NCBI GenBank assembly: GCA_947493005.1
Contig: CANLOY010000004.1
Coordinates: 310,001-374,000 of the forward strand
From: an uncultured Roseivirga sp.
GTDB taxonomy: Bacteria > Bacteroidota > Bacteroidia > Cytophagales > Cyclobacteriaceae
DNA length: 64,000 nt
Reading direction: 5' to 3'
The position numbers and the translations under genes were made by a program. Under the pieces are notes generated by a model. It had not been told where the DNA came from and ran no database searches. It saw nothing but the letters and a program-made list of their open reading frames with translations. Position 1 is the first letter of the stretch. Every line of letters begins with the position of its first letter. Of this stretch, positions 17,502 to 25,890 are shown one piece after another.

Positions 17502-17842
17502 CAGCTAACTCCTCCTTGAAGTTTGGTAATGGGAACCAGCTTCCAGAATGACTCTCTCACGCGTCTTGCTTCGTTAAGTGCATTAGTACCCTGACCAGAT
17601 ACTTTGAAATAGCGTTTTTTCTTACCACCTCTTCGAGGTGTTGCTGCTGCCAGTTCTGAGTTAAGAAACCCTTTGCGCTCCATTCTATAAAGTGCTGAGT
17701 GAATAGCACTCAGGTTAATGCTTCTTCCTGTATGTTTCTCTACCTCACGTCTTACGGTGTTTGCATAGGCTTCCTCATCTTCAATTACAAGAACTGCAAG
17801 TAGAACTACCTCTTCAAATTCTCCTAGAAATGTACCTTTCAT
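17501..17842 (-). CDS. PadR family transcriptional regulator
   Basis: 113 residues. The PadR winged-helix pattern is complete: GEFEEVVLLAVLVIEDEEAYANTV, NLSAIHSALYRMERKGFL (recognition helix and wing start) and GGKKKRYFKVSGQGTNAL. PadR proteins are ligand-responsive repressors, often of transporters. It is the first gene of a two-gene operon with the downstream permease (overlap of one base). Immediately upstream are two near-identical 25-bp direct repeats, one containing a perfect 14-bp palindrome, so autoregulation is likely. Confidence 0.93.
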   Translation of the reverse strand: MKGTFLGEFEEVVLLAVLVIEDEEAYANTVRREVEKHTGRSINLSAIHSALYRMERKGFLNSELAAATPRRGGKKKRYFKVSGQGTNALNEARRVRESFWKLVPITKLQGGVS

Positions 17843-17854
17843 AACGTTTTATAT

Positions 17855-17921
17855 CAATCATATAAATGTAAATAATATTGATTTAGCATGCTATACCAAT
17901 TATATAATTGTAAATAATATA
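17855..17921 (-). promoter_or_regulatory. Duplicated operator upstream of padR
   Basis: Two 25-bp direct repeats (17855-17879 and 17897-17921) match at 22 of 25 positions and lie 42 bp apart, about four helical turns. The second begins with the perfect palindrome CAATTATATAATTG; the first has an imperfect version. The position just upstream of padR fits an autoregulatory operator. The remaining gap up to 18045 shows nothing else clear. Confidence 0.55.
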
Positions 17922-18045
17922 ATCTACCTTAAGACCCAATTCAGGTTTAAAAAGTTTGAAAAGTGAAGAAAAAACTTAGAGATTGAGTTGAATACTGCTG
18001 GCAAAAGAAGCTACAAAACAAGTAAAAAGGAGGGTGATTGATGTT

Positions 18046-18615
18046 CTATTGCCGATTTTTCAAAATATCATCCGTGAAGTGTGCCTTATGTTTTTCTTTT
18101 GAGAATTTCTTTTTGTTGTAATCTTTGGAGTTCCCTTTGGGGATGGAAAGACTAACCCAATCACTTCCTTGTATCATTCTTCCTATATAAACAATTTGGC
18201 CAACATGCATAGCATAATGAGCTAATTGCCGGTTGAATGCTTCTATAATGGTGTGCTCCTGGTTACGAATGTAAATGGTTGTATTGAAGTTCTCTTTATT
18301 GATACTGTCCAATGCATAAAAAAGGCATTTCCAGCCTTCATCCCATTTTTTCAGCATTTGAGTTTTAGTATTGATCAGATTTTCGAACTCCTGATCGCGG
18401 TTTCTCCATTCTTTTTCCCCATCTGAGTGAAGGAAATTAGTCCATCTGGATAGCATATTACCTGACAGGTGATTAACGATTATGGCTATAGAGTTACTTT
18501 CGGGATTGAATTGCCAAAACAGATCATCCTCTTTTAACTGGGCAAAAGTTTTCTCTCCCAAAAGTTTATAGTATTCAAATTGCTTAGCTATATCTATCAG
18601 GTAATTCTCTTCCAT
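18046..18615 (-). CDS. DUF1572 / DinB-like protein
   Basis: 189 residues, helical and cytoplasmic. It matches the DUF1572 branch of the DinB/YfiT four-helix-bundle superfamily: a His in IIVNHLSGNMLSRWTNF, and the pair of histidines in FNRQLAHYAMHVGQIVYIGRM, which together form the usual metal-binding triad. These proteins may act as thiol-dependent or metal-dependent enzymes; the substrate is unknown. It is a single gene or is co-transcribed with the small membrane protein 15 bases upstream (18631-18783). Confidence 0.8.
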   Translation of the reverse strand: MEENYLIDIAKQFEYYKLLGEKTFAQLKEDDLFWQFNPESNSIAIIVNHLSGNMLSRWTNFLHSDGEKEWRNRDQEFENLINTKTQMLKKWDEGWKCLFYALDSINKENFNTTIYIRNQEHTIIEAFNRQLAHYAMHVGQIVYIGRMIQGSDWVSLSIPKGNSKDYNKKKFSKEKHKAHFTDDILKNRQ

Positions 18616-18630
18616 TTAATTGGAGGTAAT

Positions 18631-18783
18631 TTAATCCTTGAGGTCTTTTTCGATTCTATCCAACCTGTTGTTAATAGATTCAAGGCCTTTGATTAGTTCG
18701 TTGAAACCCTTTTTTAGTACCACTATGATTCCTAGTAACAGTACAATAAAAACGCATATAAAAATTATTGTCATAAGATCCAT
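18631..18783 (-). CDS. 50-residue membrane protein with coiled-coil tail
   Basis: A short gene between the oxidoreductase and the DUF1572 gene. It starts MDLMTIIFICVFIVLLLG (one membrane helix to about residue 23), then a basic turn (LKKGF) and an amphipathic helix with heptad-like spacing (LIKGLESINNRLDRIEKDL). ATG start, TAA stop, 15 bases before the DUF1572 ATG. The helix-plus-coil design is typical of small regulatory or scaffold membrane proteins. No family is recognised. Confidence 0.6.
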   Translation of the reverse strand: MDLMTIIFICVFIVLLLGIIVVLKKGFNELIKGLESINNRLDRIEKDLKD

Positions 18784-18816
18784 AGTGATATTAAATGGTT
18801 AATTGTTGAGAAAAAT

Positions 18817-20247
18817 TTACCAGCCGGTTCTGTATTCTCTTTTTACATATTTATTGGCAGGGTCAAAATTGGTCACCTTCATGTTTTCCGCATCCCAGTG
18901 TAACCTCTTTCTTCCATAATACTTGGTACCGCCCCAGAAGCCTTGGTTTTTAGCATTCGGATCCACTTCAAAATAAGCCTTTAAGGCAAGATTTCCGATA
19001 AGAAGACTTTCAGTAAATGGACCAGCATAGTCAAAAGATGAACTTGTATAGTTATTTCCGAATCCAGCTATACAAGCGTTCACCCATTGTACATAATGTC
19101 CTTCAGGAACTCTGGCTATTGTTTCGTTTACTGAGATTTGCTCATTTAATGACAAAGGAAGGAGCCTAGGGTTAGCCCCGTAGCAATCAGCTAGAAGTTT
19201 TCCTTTAGTGCCGATAAAGAGTACTCCACCATCCCAGTTGCCGAACGCCTCATCATCACCCAGCTCGTCTGGTCTTTCGGGTACTAAACCACCATCCATC
19301 CAGGTAACTTTTATGTTTCCATTACCATCTGTTCTTGGGTAATTCAAATGAATTTTACTTGCTATAGGGAAACTCTTTGGATAGTCCGTAGTCTCAAACT
19401 TTCCTTTATATGCATCAGCGGCACTACATTCCACTTGGTCTGGGTATAGAATAGGTAAAATTCTGTATACCGGATCCATTATATGGCATGCCATATCTCC
19501 TAAAGCTCCAGTTCCAAAGTCAGACCAGCCTCTCCAATCAAAAGGTAGGTAGGCATCATTATAGTCACGTTTTTCAGCCGTTCCTAACCATAAATCCCAA
19601 TCTAACCCTTTTGGAATCTTGTCTTTTTTAGTAGGTGTTTCCAGCGCCATAGGCCAGATGGCACGGTTAGTCCAGCATTGCACGGTATGTACTTCACCTA
19701 TTAAGCCTGCATCATAATATTCCTGCATTTTTCTAACACCATCTCCAGAAGCCCCCTGGTTACCCATTTGTGTAACTACTTTGTGCTTGCGAGCTGCTTC
19801 AGTAAGTTGTCTGGCTTCAAAAATATCGTGAGTTAACGGTTTCTGTACATATACATGCTTCTTGCGCTCCATAGCAGCCATGGCTTGTATAGCATGCATA
19901 TGGTCTGGAGTAGAGATAGTAACAGCATCAATACCACTTTCTTTATCCAACATCTCGCGGTAATCCTTGTAATAAGCTGCGCCTTCAAATTTTTCGCGTG
20001 CACGTTTAGACTGTCGGTCATCCACATCGCAAATAGCTATTACTTTTGCATTAGGGCTTTTAGAGCATTCTGCCATATCAGAAAAGCCTTTACCTCCAGC
20101 ACCTATACCACCAAGGTAAAGCGTATCAGAAGGGGCGGTGTATCCTTTGCCAAGTACATGTCTTGGAACGATTGTGAATGCGGCACCGGCAAAACCCAGC
20201 GTTTTAAGAAATGACCTACGTGAGTCAGTAGTAGTTTTTTGATCCAT
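18817..20247 (-). CDS. Tat-exported Gfo/Idh/MocA family oxidoreductase
   Basis: 476 residues. The N-terminus carries a twin-arginine signal (SRRSFLKTLGFAG, Arg10-Arg11), so it is exported folded with its cofactor. A Rossmann domain follows with GGIGAGGKGF (glycine-rich NAD(P) loop) and VIAICDVDD. The conserved Lys lies in VQKPLTHD, and the C-terminal domain has the family pattern DFGTGALGDMACHIMDPV. Such proteins in Bacteroidota act on sugars or glycosides, often in the periplasm. The substrate is unknown. It appears monocistronic with the small membrane protein downstream. Confidence 0.9.
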   Translation of the reverse strand: MDQKTTTDSRRSFLKTLGFAGAAFTIVPRHVLGKGYTAPSDTLYLGGIGAGGKGFSDMAECSKSPNAKVIAICDVDDRQSKRAREKFEGAAYYKDYREMLDKESGIDAVTISTPDHMHAIQAMAAMERKKHVYVQKPLTHDIFEARQLTEAARKHKVVTQMGNQGASGDGVRKMQEYYDAGLIGEVHTVQCWTNRAIWPMALETPTKKDKIPKGLDWDLWLGTAEKRDYNDAYLPFDWRGWSDFGTGALGDMACHIMDPVYRILPILYPDQVECSAADAYKGKFETTDYPKSFPIASKIHLNYPRTDGNGNIKVTWMDGGLVPERPDELGDDEAFGNWDGGVLFIGTKGKLLADCYGANPRLLPLSLNEQISVNETIARVPEGHYVQWVNACIAGFGNNYTSSSFDYAGPFTESLLIGNLALKAYFEVDPNAKNQGFWGGTKYYGRKRLHWDAENMKVTNFDPANKYVKREYRTGW

Positions 20248-20327
20248 TTTGATGAGTTAAAAAATAAGATCAAAATATAGGAAGAATTGGGCACAGTTGG
20301 AAGGTGAAAAGTGTGACCAACAAAAAG

Positions 20328-20353
20328 AAAAGCCAACAAATTTAGTTGGCTTT
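20328..20353 (-). terminator. Terminator of the M61 peptidase gene
   Basis: AAAGCCAAC / GTTGGCTTT, a 9-bp stem with a 7-base loop. On the minus strand it is followed by TTCTTTTTG. It lies ~37 bases past the M61 stop. Confidence 0.75.
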
Positions 20354-20389
20354 CTTAATTCTTGTCAATGTTGGTTATTTCTAACCTTA

Positions 20390-22300
20390 TTAGTTATTTC
20401 CAATCCAATGTTTTCTAAGCGCTAACTGCTTTTCAGTTGGGTTTTCAGTGAATTTTAATGTTAATGGACTAGGAACATCAACTTGTTTGTTAGGAGCAGA
20501 AAGCTCAACTTCTTTTAGTTCTCCATCTACATCTCTTAACACTGTCATACTCATTGTTTCCAGACCACCGGAAATTTTCTGATACTGTTCACCAAAGAAT
20601 GCGTTAATGTCTGGGCCCAGTGGCGGAATTGTTTCCCCATTCATTTTAATAAGAATATCATCTTTCTTTAGACCAAGCGCTCTTCCCATATCGTCAAGTG
20701 CATCTTCATTGCCAATTGCAAGTGTAGGTTTTCCATCATGTTGTTTGATGGCAATATTACTTTGACTGATCACTAATGTGTATTGCTTTGTACTACCATC
20801 GGTAACCAAATCAATTCCCACCTTTTCCATTACCTCCTTGTATGGAATAGGGGTCTTGCCAGAAATATAAGTCTCAATAAAGTCTTTGATTTCAGGGTAG
20901 GTAAGCTTAACTATCTCATCAAAAAGCTGATCGTCCTTAAAAGAAACATCTTTACCATACTTCTTTGATAAATCAGCCATCATATCCTGAACGCCATATT
21001 CACCATTAGAAAGCTCTCGTAGTCTGATATCCAATGCAGCTCCTATCAGAGCACCTTTTTGGTAAACATTGAAATACTGATCAGCATGCTCTTCCAGTGC
21101 TCCAAGGCTCAATTCTGTGAAAGGCAATTCATCTTTGAACTGAGAAGCAGTAACCATTTTGTTAGATAAAACTCCAAGGTATTCTTCTGGGCTAATTAGA
21201 CCATGCTTTACTTGTACGCTACCCGCAAAGTACTCAGTAATGCCTTCATACATCCACAGGTGACGAGACATTTTAGGGTTGTTAAAATCAAAACTTCCGA
21301 TTTCTTCGGAATGGATGTTTAACGGAGTTACAATATGGAAGAACTCATGTGCTGCAATATCTTGTAGTTGCTGCCCCATTACATCAATTGTAGACTCTGG
21401 CATGTAATAGAATGAGCTATAAGAATGCTCTAATGCTCCATAAGATGTTACTGGTTGGTCAGTGAAGTACAGGATGAAAGCGTATTTATCAACAGGTAGT
21501 TTTCCACCTAAAAATTCGCTTTGTGCATTAAGTACTTCTGAAATACTTCCTGCTATTTCTTTAGCAGTGATTTTGCCATTAGGAGAGTAGCTGGCTACCA
21601 AAACATCGGCATTGGCTACTTTCACAATAGCAGTATCTGCTTTGTTATACATTAATGGAGAGTCTATCAGTCTATCATAGTCTTCTACACTAAACCTATC
21701 CATAAACTTAGCTGCACTAGCTGTATTGCCCTCCAGACTAACAGATGCGCTTACCGGCAAACCTACCTTTTCAGGTTTAAGACCAGTTCCTCCATAAAAA
21801 CCTTCTTCTCTAATGAAGTTTAGCTCAAACTCCTGTTTCTTCATGCCTTCGAAGTAGCCAAAAAAACCGGCAGTATTGATTACGAAGTTCTTTCCAGCTT
21901 CTATGTTGGTACCAGCCGGCTGAAAGATGTCTGGCCCTTCTTTTTCAGTGTCATATGTATCTTCAACCCAGTAAGAAACCTTTCTTAGTTTTTTGGCATT
22001 CTTGATTTTCCATGAGTTGTCATCTAATCTTTCAACCTCAAGTTCTCTGCCTTTTTTGTCATAAGCTTTTAGGTCAGATACCATTCTACCGTAATCGGCT
22101 ATGGCATAAGTACCCGGAACAATTTTGGGAAGATAGAATGTGATTTCTTTCTTTTTTATTTTTGGAGGAGTCAGCTCCACGTAAACCTTATCATCAGATA
22201 CTCTGGTAAGGTCAACTGTGTATTTATATGGATTAATTGCCCATACAGATGTTGTTAGAATCATGCCGATAAACAGCATTGTCAATTTCGATTTGTTCAT
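20390..22300 (-). CDS. Exported M61 family (glycyl aminopeptidase-like) protease with PDZ domain
   Basis: 636 residues with a signal peptide (ending VWAINPYKY). The N-terminal beta-domain of M61 peptidases comes first (YTVDLTRVSDDKVYVELTPP). The zinc motif is HEFFHIVTPLNIHSEE (about 317-332), with the distal Glu in YEGITEYFAG. The C-terminal part contains a PDZ-like segment (GRALGLKKDDILIKMNGETI). These enzymes are periplasmic or outer-membrane-associated aminopeptidases. The gene has its own terminator and is 150 bases from the sensor kinase operon upstream, so probably an independent unit. Confidence 0.88.
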   Translation of the reverse strand: MNKSKLTMLFIGMILTTSVWAINPYKYTVDLTRVSDDKVYVELTPPKIKKKEITFYLPKIVPGTYAIADYGRMVSDLKAYDKKGRELEVERLDDNSWKIKNAKKLRKVSYWVEDTYDTEKEGPDIFQPAGTNIEAGKNFVINTAGFFGYFEGMKKQEFELNFIREEGFYGGTGLKPEKVGLPVSASVSLEGNTASAAKFMDRFSVEDYDRLIDSPLMYNKADTAIVKVANADVLVASYSPNGKITAKEIAGSISEVLNAQSEFLGGKLPVDKYAFILYFTDQPVTSYGALEHSYSSFYYMPESTIDVMGQQLQDIAAHEFFHIVTPLNIHSEEIGSFDFNNPKMSRHLWMYEGITEYFAGSVQVKHGLISPEEYLGVLSNKMVTASQFKDELPFTELSLGALEEHADQYFNVYQKGALIGAALDIRLRELSNGEYGVQDMMADLSKKYGKDVSFKDDQLFDEIVKLTYPEIKDFIETYISGKTPIPYKEVMEKVGIDLVTDGSTKQYTLVISQSNIAIKQHDGKPTLAIGNEDALDDMGRALGLKKDDILIKMNGETIPPLGPDINAFFGEQYQKISGGLETMSMTVLRDVDGELKEVELSAPNKQVDVPSPLTLKFTENPTEKQLALRKHWIGNN

Positions 22301-22449
22301 ATAAATTTGTTTAAGTCCTTATTGTACTGAATGCGTAACTAGGCTAAGACTCGGTTTGAGGTTGCAATGTTACTTCAAGTTGGATGCCAAACATAATATA
22401 TTAACGGATGTTAACATAAAATATCCACCTCTTAATGACGCATCTGATT

Positions 22450-23784
22450 TTAAAAATTAAGCAGGAATGTGGTGCCGTAGCCACTTTTAGATTGTACTTC
22501 TAGGCTTCCTTTATGAAGCCTCATGATTTGGCGAGAAAGCGATAAACCAATACCAGAACCACTTTCTTTAGTTGTATAAAACGGAACAAAGATATTATCA
22601 GCGATTTCATCTGAAATTCCAGGGCCATTGTCTGATACACTGATTTGAATGCCTTCATCAGTCTTTTTGGCTATAATGTTTATGGTAGGTGAACTTGTAG
22701 ATTCAAGTGCTTCTATAGCATTCTTAATTAAATTAATAAGAACCTGATCTATCAGGTCGGGGTCTGCCTGTATTTCCAATTCATTATCACAATCTATCAA
22801 AAATGTCAATTGCTTTTGATCAACGTCTAGCTTAAATAGATTTTTAAGGTTGTTGAGTACTTTGATAACACTGACAGCTTGAATTTGAGGCTTTGGAAGC
22901 TTTGTCAATTGATCATAAGTAGTTACAAAGTTCGCTAATCCTTTACTTCTGGCTTCAATAGTTTCTAATCCACCAACCAAATCCTCAACACCTTCATTAT
23001 CCAGTCTAGACAAATCTGTAACTCCAGATTCATCCTTAATGAGTTGAAGAATTACATCTGAAAGTGTTGAAATCGGGATTACTGAATTTTTGATCTCATG
23101 GGTTAAAACTCTAATTAGTTTCTGCCATGATTCGAGTTCGTTTGCTTCAAGTTCACTTTTGATATCCTGAAAAGAGACAAGTTTAAAAGCTTGGTCCTGA
23201 AGTTTGAATTCAGTGGCTAATACAGATAGGTTCATTAATCTTCCTTCAATGTTCACCTTGATCAATTCCTTTTCTCCACTTTTTAATTCTTGTATTACTT
23301 CAACAAGGTCGGAAGATAGTCTTTGAATTGATTTTAAAGATGTAATGAAAGTCTTGCCAAAAAGTGACTTAGCTGCTTGGTTTACTAGCTGAACTTTGTT
23401 GTCGTTGTCAAAACAAATCAGCGCAACTCTTATATGTTCTACTACGGTTTGGAGGTAGAGTAGGTTAGAAGCTTTTTCATTTCGCAATGCCTTCATTACC
23501 TGATTGATTTCATGAAAGGCAAAGTTTAAGTCAGATTCTTTCTTGTAATGATATGTATTGCTGAAATCTTGCTGCTTAATGGCTAACAGAAAGTTCGCTA
23601 GTTCACGTCTTGAACGCTCTACATATTTTATCAGATTGACAAGTGTGATTATAAGTCCAAGAACGAGCCAGAAGGAGAGAAGCCAAAAATGAGTTTGTGT
23701 AAGCACATAAACAGCTCCGTAGCCAAAAAGAATGATAAGGGAAATTCTAACAATTACTTGCCAACGGAAGTGTTTGTACTCCAT
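22450..23784 (-). CDS. NtrY-like sensor histidine kinase
   Basis: 444 residues. Two N-terminal membrane helices (about 10-28 and 34-50) with hardly any periplasmic loop, a HAMP-like linker, a PAS domain (about 105-205), then HisKA with phospho-acceptor His229 in LTHEIKNSVIPIST. The ATPase domain has the N box (LINLIKNAIEAL), G1 (DNGPGISDEI) and G2 (GSGIGLSLS). It should phosphorylate the sigma-54 regulator encoded two genes upstream. Its ATG shares one base with the stop of the secreted protein (TAATG), indicating coupled translation. The lack of a periplasmic sensor domain makes the adjacent secreted protein a candidate signal partner. Confidence 0.93.
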   Translation of the reverse strand: MEYKHFRWQVIVRISLIILFGYGAVYVLTQTHFWLLSFWLVLGLIITLVNLIKYVERSRRELANFLLAIKQQDFSNTYHYKKESDLNFAFHEINQVMKALRNEKASNLLYLQTVVEHIRVALICFDNDNKVQLVNQAAKSLFGKTFITSLKSIQRLSSDLVEVIQELKSGEKELIKVNIEGRLMNLSVLATEFKLQDQAFKLVSFQDIKSELEANELESWQKLIRVLTHEIKNSVIPISTLSDVILQLIKDESGVTDLSRLDNEGVEDLVGGLETIEARSKGLANFVTTYDQLTKLPKPQIQAVSVIKVLNNLKNLFKLDVDQKQLTFLIDCDNELEIQADPDLIDQVLINLIKNAIEALESTSSPTINIIAKKTDEGIQISVSDNGPGISDEIADNIFVPFYTTKESGSGIGLSLSRQIMRLHKGSLEVQSKSGYGTTFLLNF

Positions 23785-24257
23785 TAATTGTCAGAATTTT
23801 TATTGACATAAAAAACGAGCAGTCTCAGTTCTGTATCTATCATTTTTTGACATCCCCAACGCAAACCATAATTGATGTTCATCATAAGCCTTTCTTTGGA
23901 GGTATAGATTGATGTTGCTGCTTTATAACCTCTTAAATCAGTCTCCAAACTAATTGGATCGTCAGAGCCGAACACATAAGCTTCATCTTTGTTTCTCACA
24001 TCAAAGTACATATAGCAATCAGTCTTAGCCAATAGATACATGCGTACAGTGGTGTTTTCTTCTATTCTTAAATAGCTTGTTGTCTTATTGTCTATGCCGT
24101 TGATGGTGTGCTTTAAGGTGCCATAATAGACCCAATCATTTGTTTCATCATTGAGCTGGCTTTCCCTGATAAGTTTTGCGATATCATCGATAGATTCCTG
24201 CGCCATAATAGGAGGTAGCAGGAAAAGAAAGACAAGGAAGATGGTCAGTCTTTTCAT
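23784..24257 (-). CDS. Secreted protein encoded inside a two-component operon
   Basis: 157 residues with a clean signal peptide (ending IMAQE). The mature part looks beta-rich (VYYGTLKHTINGIDNKTTSYLRIEENTTVRMYLLA, YMYFDVRNKDEAYVFGS). It has two cysteines (DCYMY and WGCQK) that could form a disulfide. No family is recognised. It is sandwiched between the sigma-54 response regulator (63-base gap) and the sensor kinase (one-base overlap). It could be a periplasmic ligand-binding modulator of that kinase, which is inference from position only. Confidence 0.75.
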   Translation of the reverse strand: MKRLTIFLVFLFLLPPIMAQESIDDIAKLIRESQLNDETNDWVYYGTLKHTINGIDNKTTSYLRIEENTTVRMYLLAKTDCYMYFDVRNKDEAYVFGSDDPISLETDLRGYKAATSIYTSKERLMMNINYGLRWGCQKMIDTELRLLVFYVNKNSDN

Positions 24258-24320
24258 CCAGTTAGAGTGAGTTAGTTAGTCTTGCCTAAGCTAACAAATT
24301 CTTTTGAAATTTCTGAAGTA

Positions 24321-25694
24321 TCACAAACCGTATTTGGACATCTTTCGGTATAGGGTGCTTCTACCTAGCCCCAAAGCATGTGCGGCTTTAGTCAAATTAC
24401 CTTCGGCATTCCTGACTGCATTTTGAATTGCCTGCTTTTCCATTTCTTCAATATTGTAATTATCGGAAGCGATAACGTTCTGTGTAGGCCGTTCAATGAG
24501 TAGGAAGTCTTCTGGCGCCAGTAGATGAGAATTGGACATGATTACTGCTCGTTCAATTGCATGCTGAAGTTCTCTTACATTACCCGGCCAGGAGTATTTT
24601 TTGAGTTTGTTAAGCGTGGTTTCATTTAACCTCATTTTTTGCTTTCTGTACTTCTTGCCATAGACTTTCAAAAAATGCTTGGCAATAGGCTCAATGTCTT
24701 CTATCCGATCTCTGAGCGGGGGCAGCTTAATTTCTACTGTGTTTATTCTATAGAGTAAATCCTGGCGAAACTCATTTTCCACTGTCATATCATACAAGGG
24801 CATATTTGTGGCGCAAATCAATCTGGTGTCCAACGAGGTTACCTTATTAGAACCGACCCTTGATATTTGCTTAAACTGAAGTGCAGTTAAAAGTTTAGCC
24901 TGCATAGCTAATGATAAATTACCTATTTCATCAAGAAACAGTGTCCCGTTGTTTGCCATTTCAAATCTACCAGGCCTGTCTTCTCTCGCATCTGTAAATG
25001 CACCTTTGACATGGCCAAACAATTCTGATTCAAAAAGACTCTCAGAAACAGCCCCTAAATCAACTTTAATGAAGTTTTCATCAACCCTTAAAGATTTGTT
25101 GTGTATTGCTCTGGCAATTAGCTCTTTACCGGTTCCATTTTCTCCAAGAATTAATACATTAGCATCTGTTTCAGCTACTTTGTTGATAGCCTCAAAAACA
25201 GGCTTCATAGTGGGACTTACGCTGACTATATCATTAAAACCTTTTTCCTGATCCTTGACAGCAATCTTCTGGCTCACTCTTAAGTCCTGAACTTCCCTTT
25301 TGGCCTTGCTCAATTCATAGATTGATTTTACCGTTGCCAAAAGCTTTTCTTTTTGCCATGGCTTCACTAAAAAGTCAATGGCACCTTCTTTCATGGCTTC
25401 AACTGCTATGTCAATTTCTCCATAAGCGGTATTCATCAACACATGGGTATTAGGATCTTTCTGGAGTATCTTTCTTAATAGCTTTATGCCTTCTTTACCG
25501 CTGGTAAGGCCATATGAAAAATTCATATCAAGCACAATGACATCATAGGTTGTCTGATTGAGTAGGAAGTCTAGTTTGGCAGGGTCTTTTTCTATTATAA
25601 CAGTATCAAAGTGCTGTTTCAGAATCATTTTAGCAGTATACAGTACTCCCTGGTCATCGTCTAACACAAGAATTTTTGCATCTACCTTAGCCAT
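24321..25694 (-). CDS. NtrC-family sigma-54-dependent response regulator
   Basis: 457 residues. Receiver domain about 1-125 with Asp56 in VLDMNF and Lys in VKPWQ. A sigma-54 AAA+ domain about 155-390 has Walker A GENGTGKE (184-191), GAFTDA (231-236, the sigma-54 contact loop; GAFTGA in classic members), Walker B-type TLFLDEIGNL and the SWPGNVRELQ motif. A Fis-type helix-turn-helix ends the protein (NLTKAAHALGLGRSTLYRKM). It activates sigma-54 promoters. It is divergent from the permease array; the gap contains paired 15-bp palindromes that are its likely enhancer sites. First gene of the regulator/secreted protein/kinase operon. Confidence 0.95.
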   Translation of the reverse strand: MAKVDAKILVLDDDQGVLYTAKMILKQHFDTVIIEKDPAKLDFLLNQTTYDVIVLDMNFSYGLTSGKEGIKLLRKILQKDPNTHVLMNTAYGEIDIAVEAMKEGAIDFLVKPWQKEKLLATVKSIYELSKAKREVQDLRVSQKIAVKDQEKGFNDIVSVSPTMKPVFEAINKVAETDANVLILGENGTGKELIARAIHNKSLRVDENFIKVDLGAVSESLFESELFGHVKGAFTDAREDRPGRFEMANNGTLFLDEIGNLSLAMQAKLLTALQFKQISRVGSNKVTSLDTRLICATNMPLYDMTVENEFRQDLLYRINTVEIKLPPLRDRIEDIEPIAKHFLKVYGKKYRKQKMRLNETTLNKLKKYSWPGNVRELQHAIERAVIMSNSHLLAPEDFLLIERPTQNVIASDNYNIEEMEKQAIQNAVRNAEGNLTKAAHALGLGRSTLYRKMSKYGL

Positions 25695-25738
25695 GTTTGT
25701 GATATTGTAATGTTGAATGAAGTGCTAAAGTATTCATT

Positions 25739-25776
25739 GTATCATATTGACACAAGTGTTCGTACCAGTATGATAC
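25739..25776 (+). promoter_or_regulatory. Paired enhancer (UAS) sites before the permease array
   Basis: Two 15-bp sites of the form GTAYCA-N3-TGAYAC: GTATCATATTGACAC (25739-25753) and GTACCAGTATGATAC (25762-25776), 23 bp centre to centre. The same pair recurs only before the seventh permease gene as far as I could see. The location between a sigma-54 activator gene and its presumed target fits NtrC-type binding sites. Confidence 0.7.
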
Positions 25777-25840
25777 GAAAATATTTGATTGACGGTGATG
25801 TGGTAAATGTAAGTACTTGAATTTCAATATAATGTGAATT

Positions 25841-25856
25841 TGGGCATGGTGTTAGA
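25841..25856 (+). promoter_or_regulatory. Weak sigma-54-like -24/-12 element
   Basis: A TGGGCAT ... TTAGA arrangement: a good -24 half, a poor -12 half. Start of transcription would be near 25867, giving a ~24-base leader to the ATG at 25891. The GG-to-ATG distance (48) is close to that at the seventh permease (45). Confidence 0.4.
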
Positions 25857-25890
25857 ATAATATGTGCCAGCATCATCAAATATTGACAGT

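Noticed and set aside
25864-25890. GTG start for permease 1
   Set aside because: Lies at the predicted sigma-54 transcription start and adds residues lacking in the sister permeases; ATG 25891 fits better.
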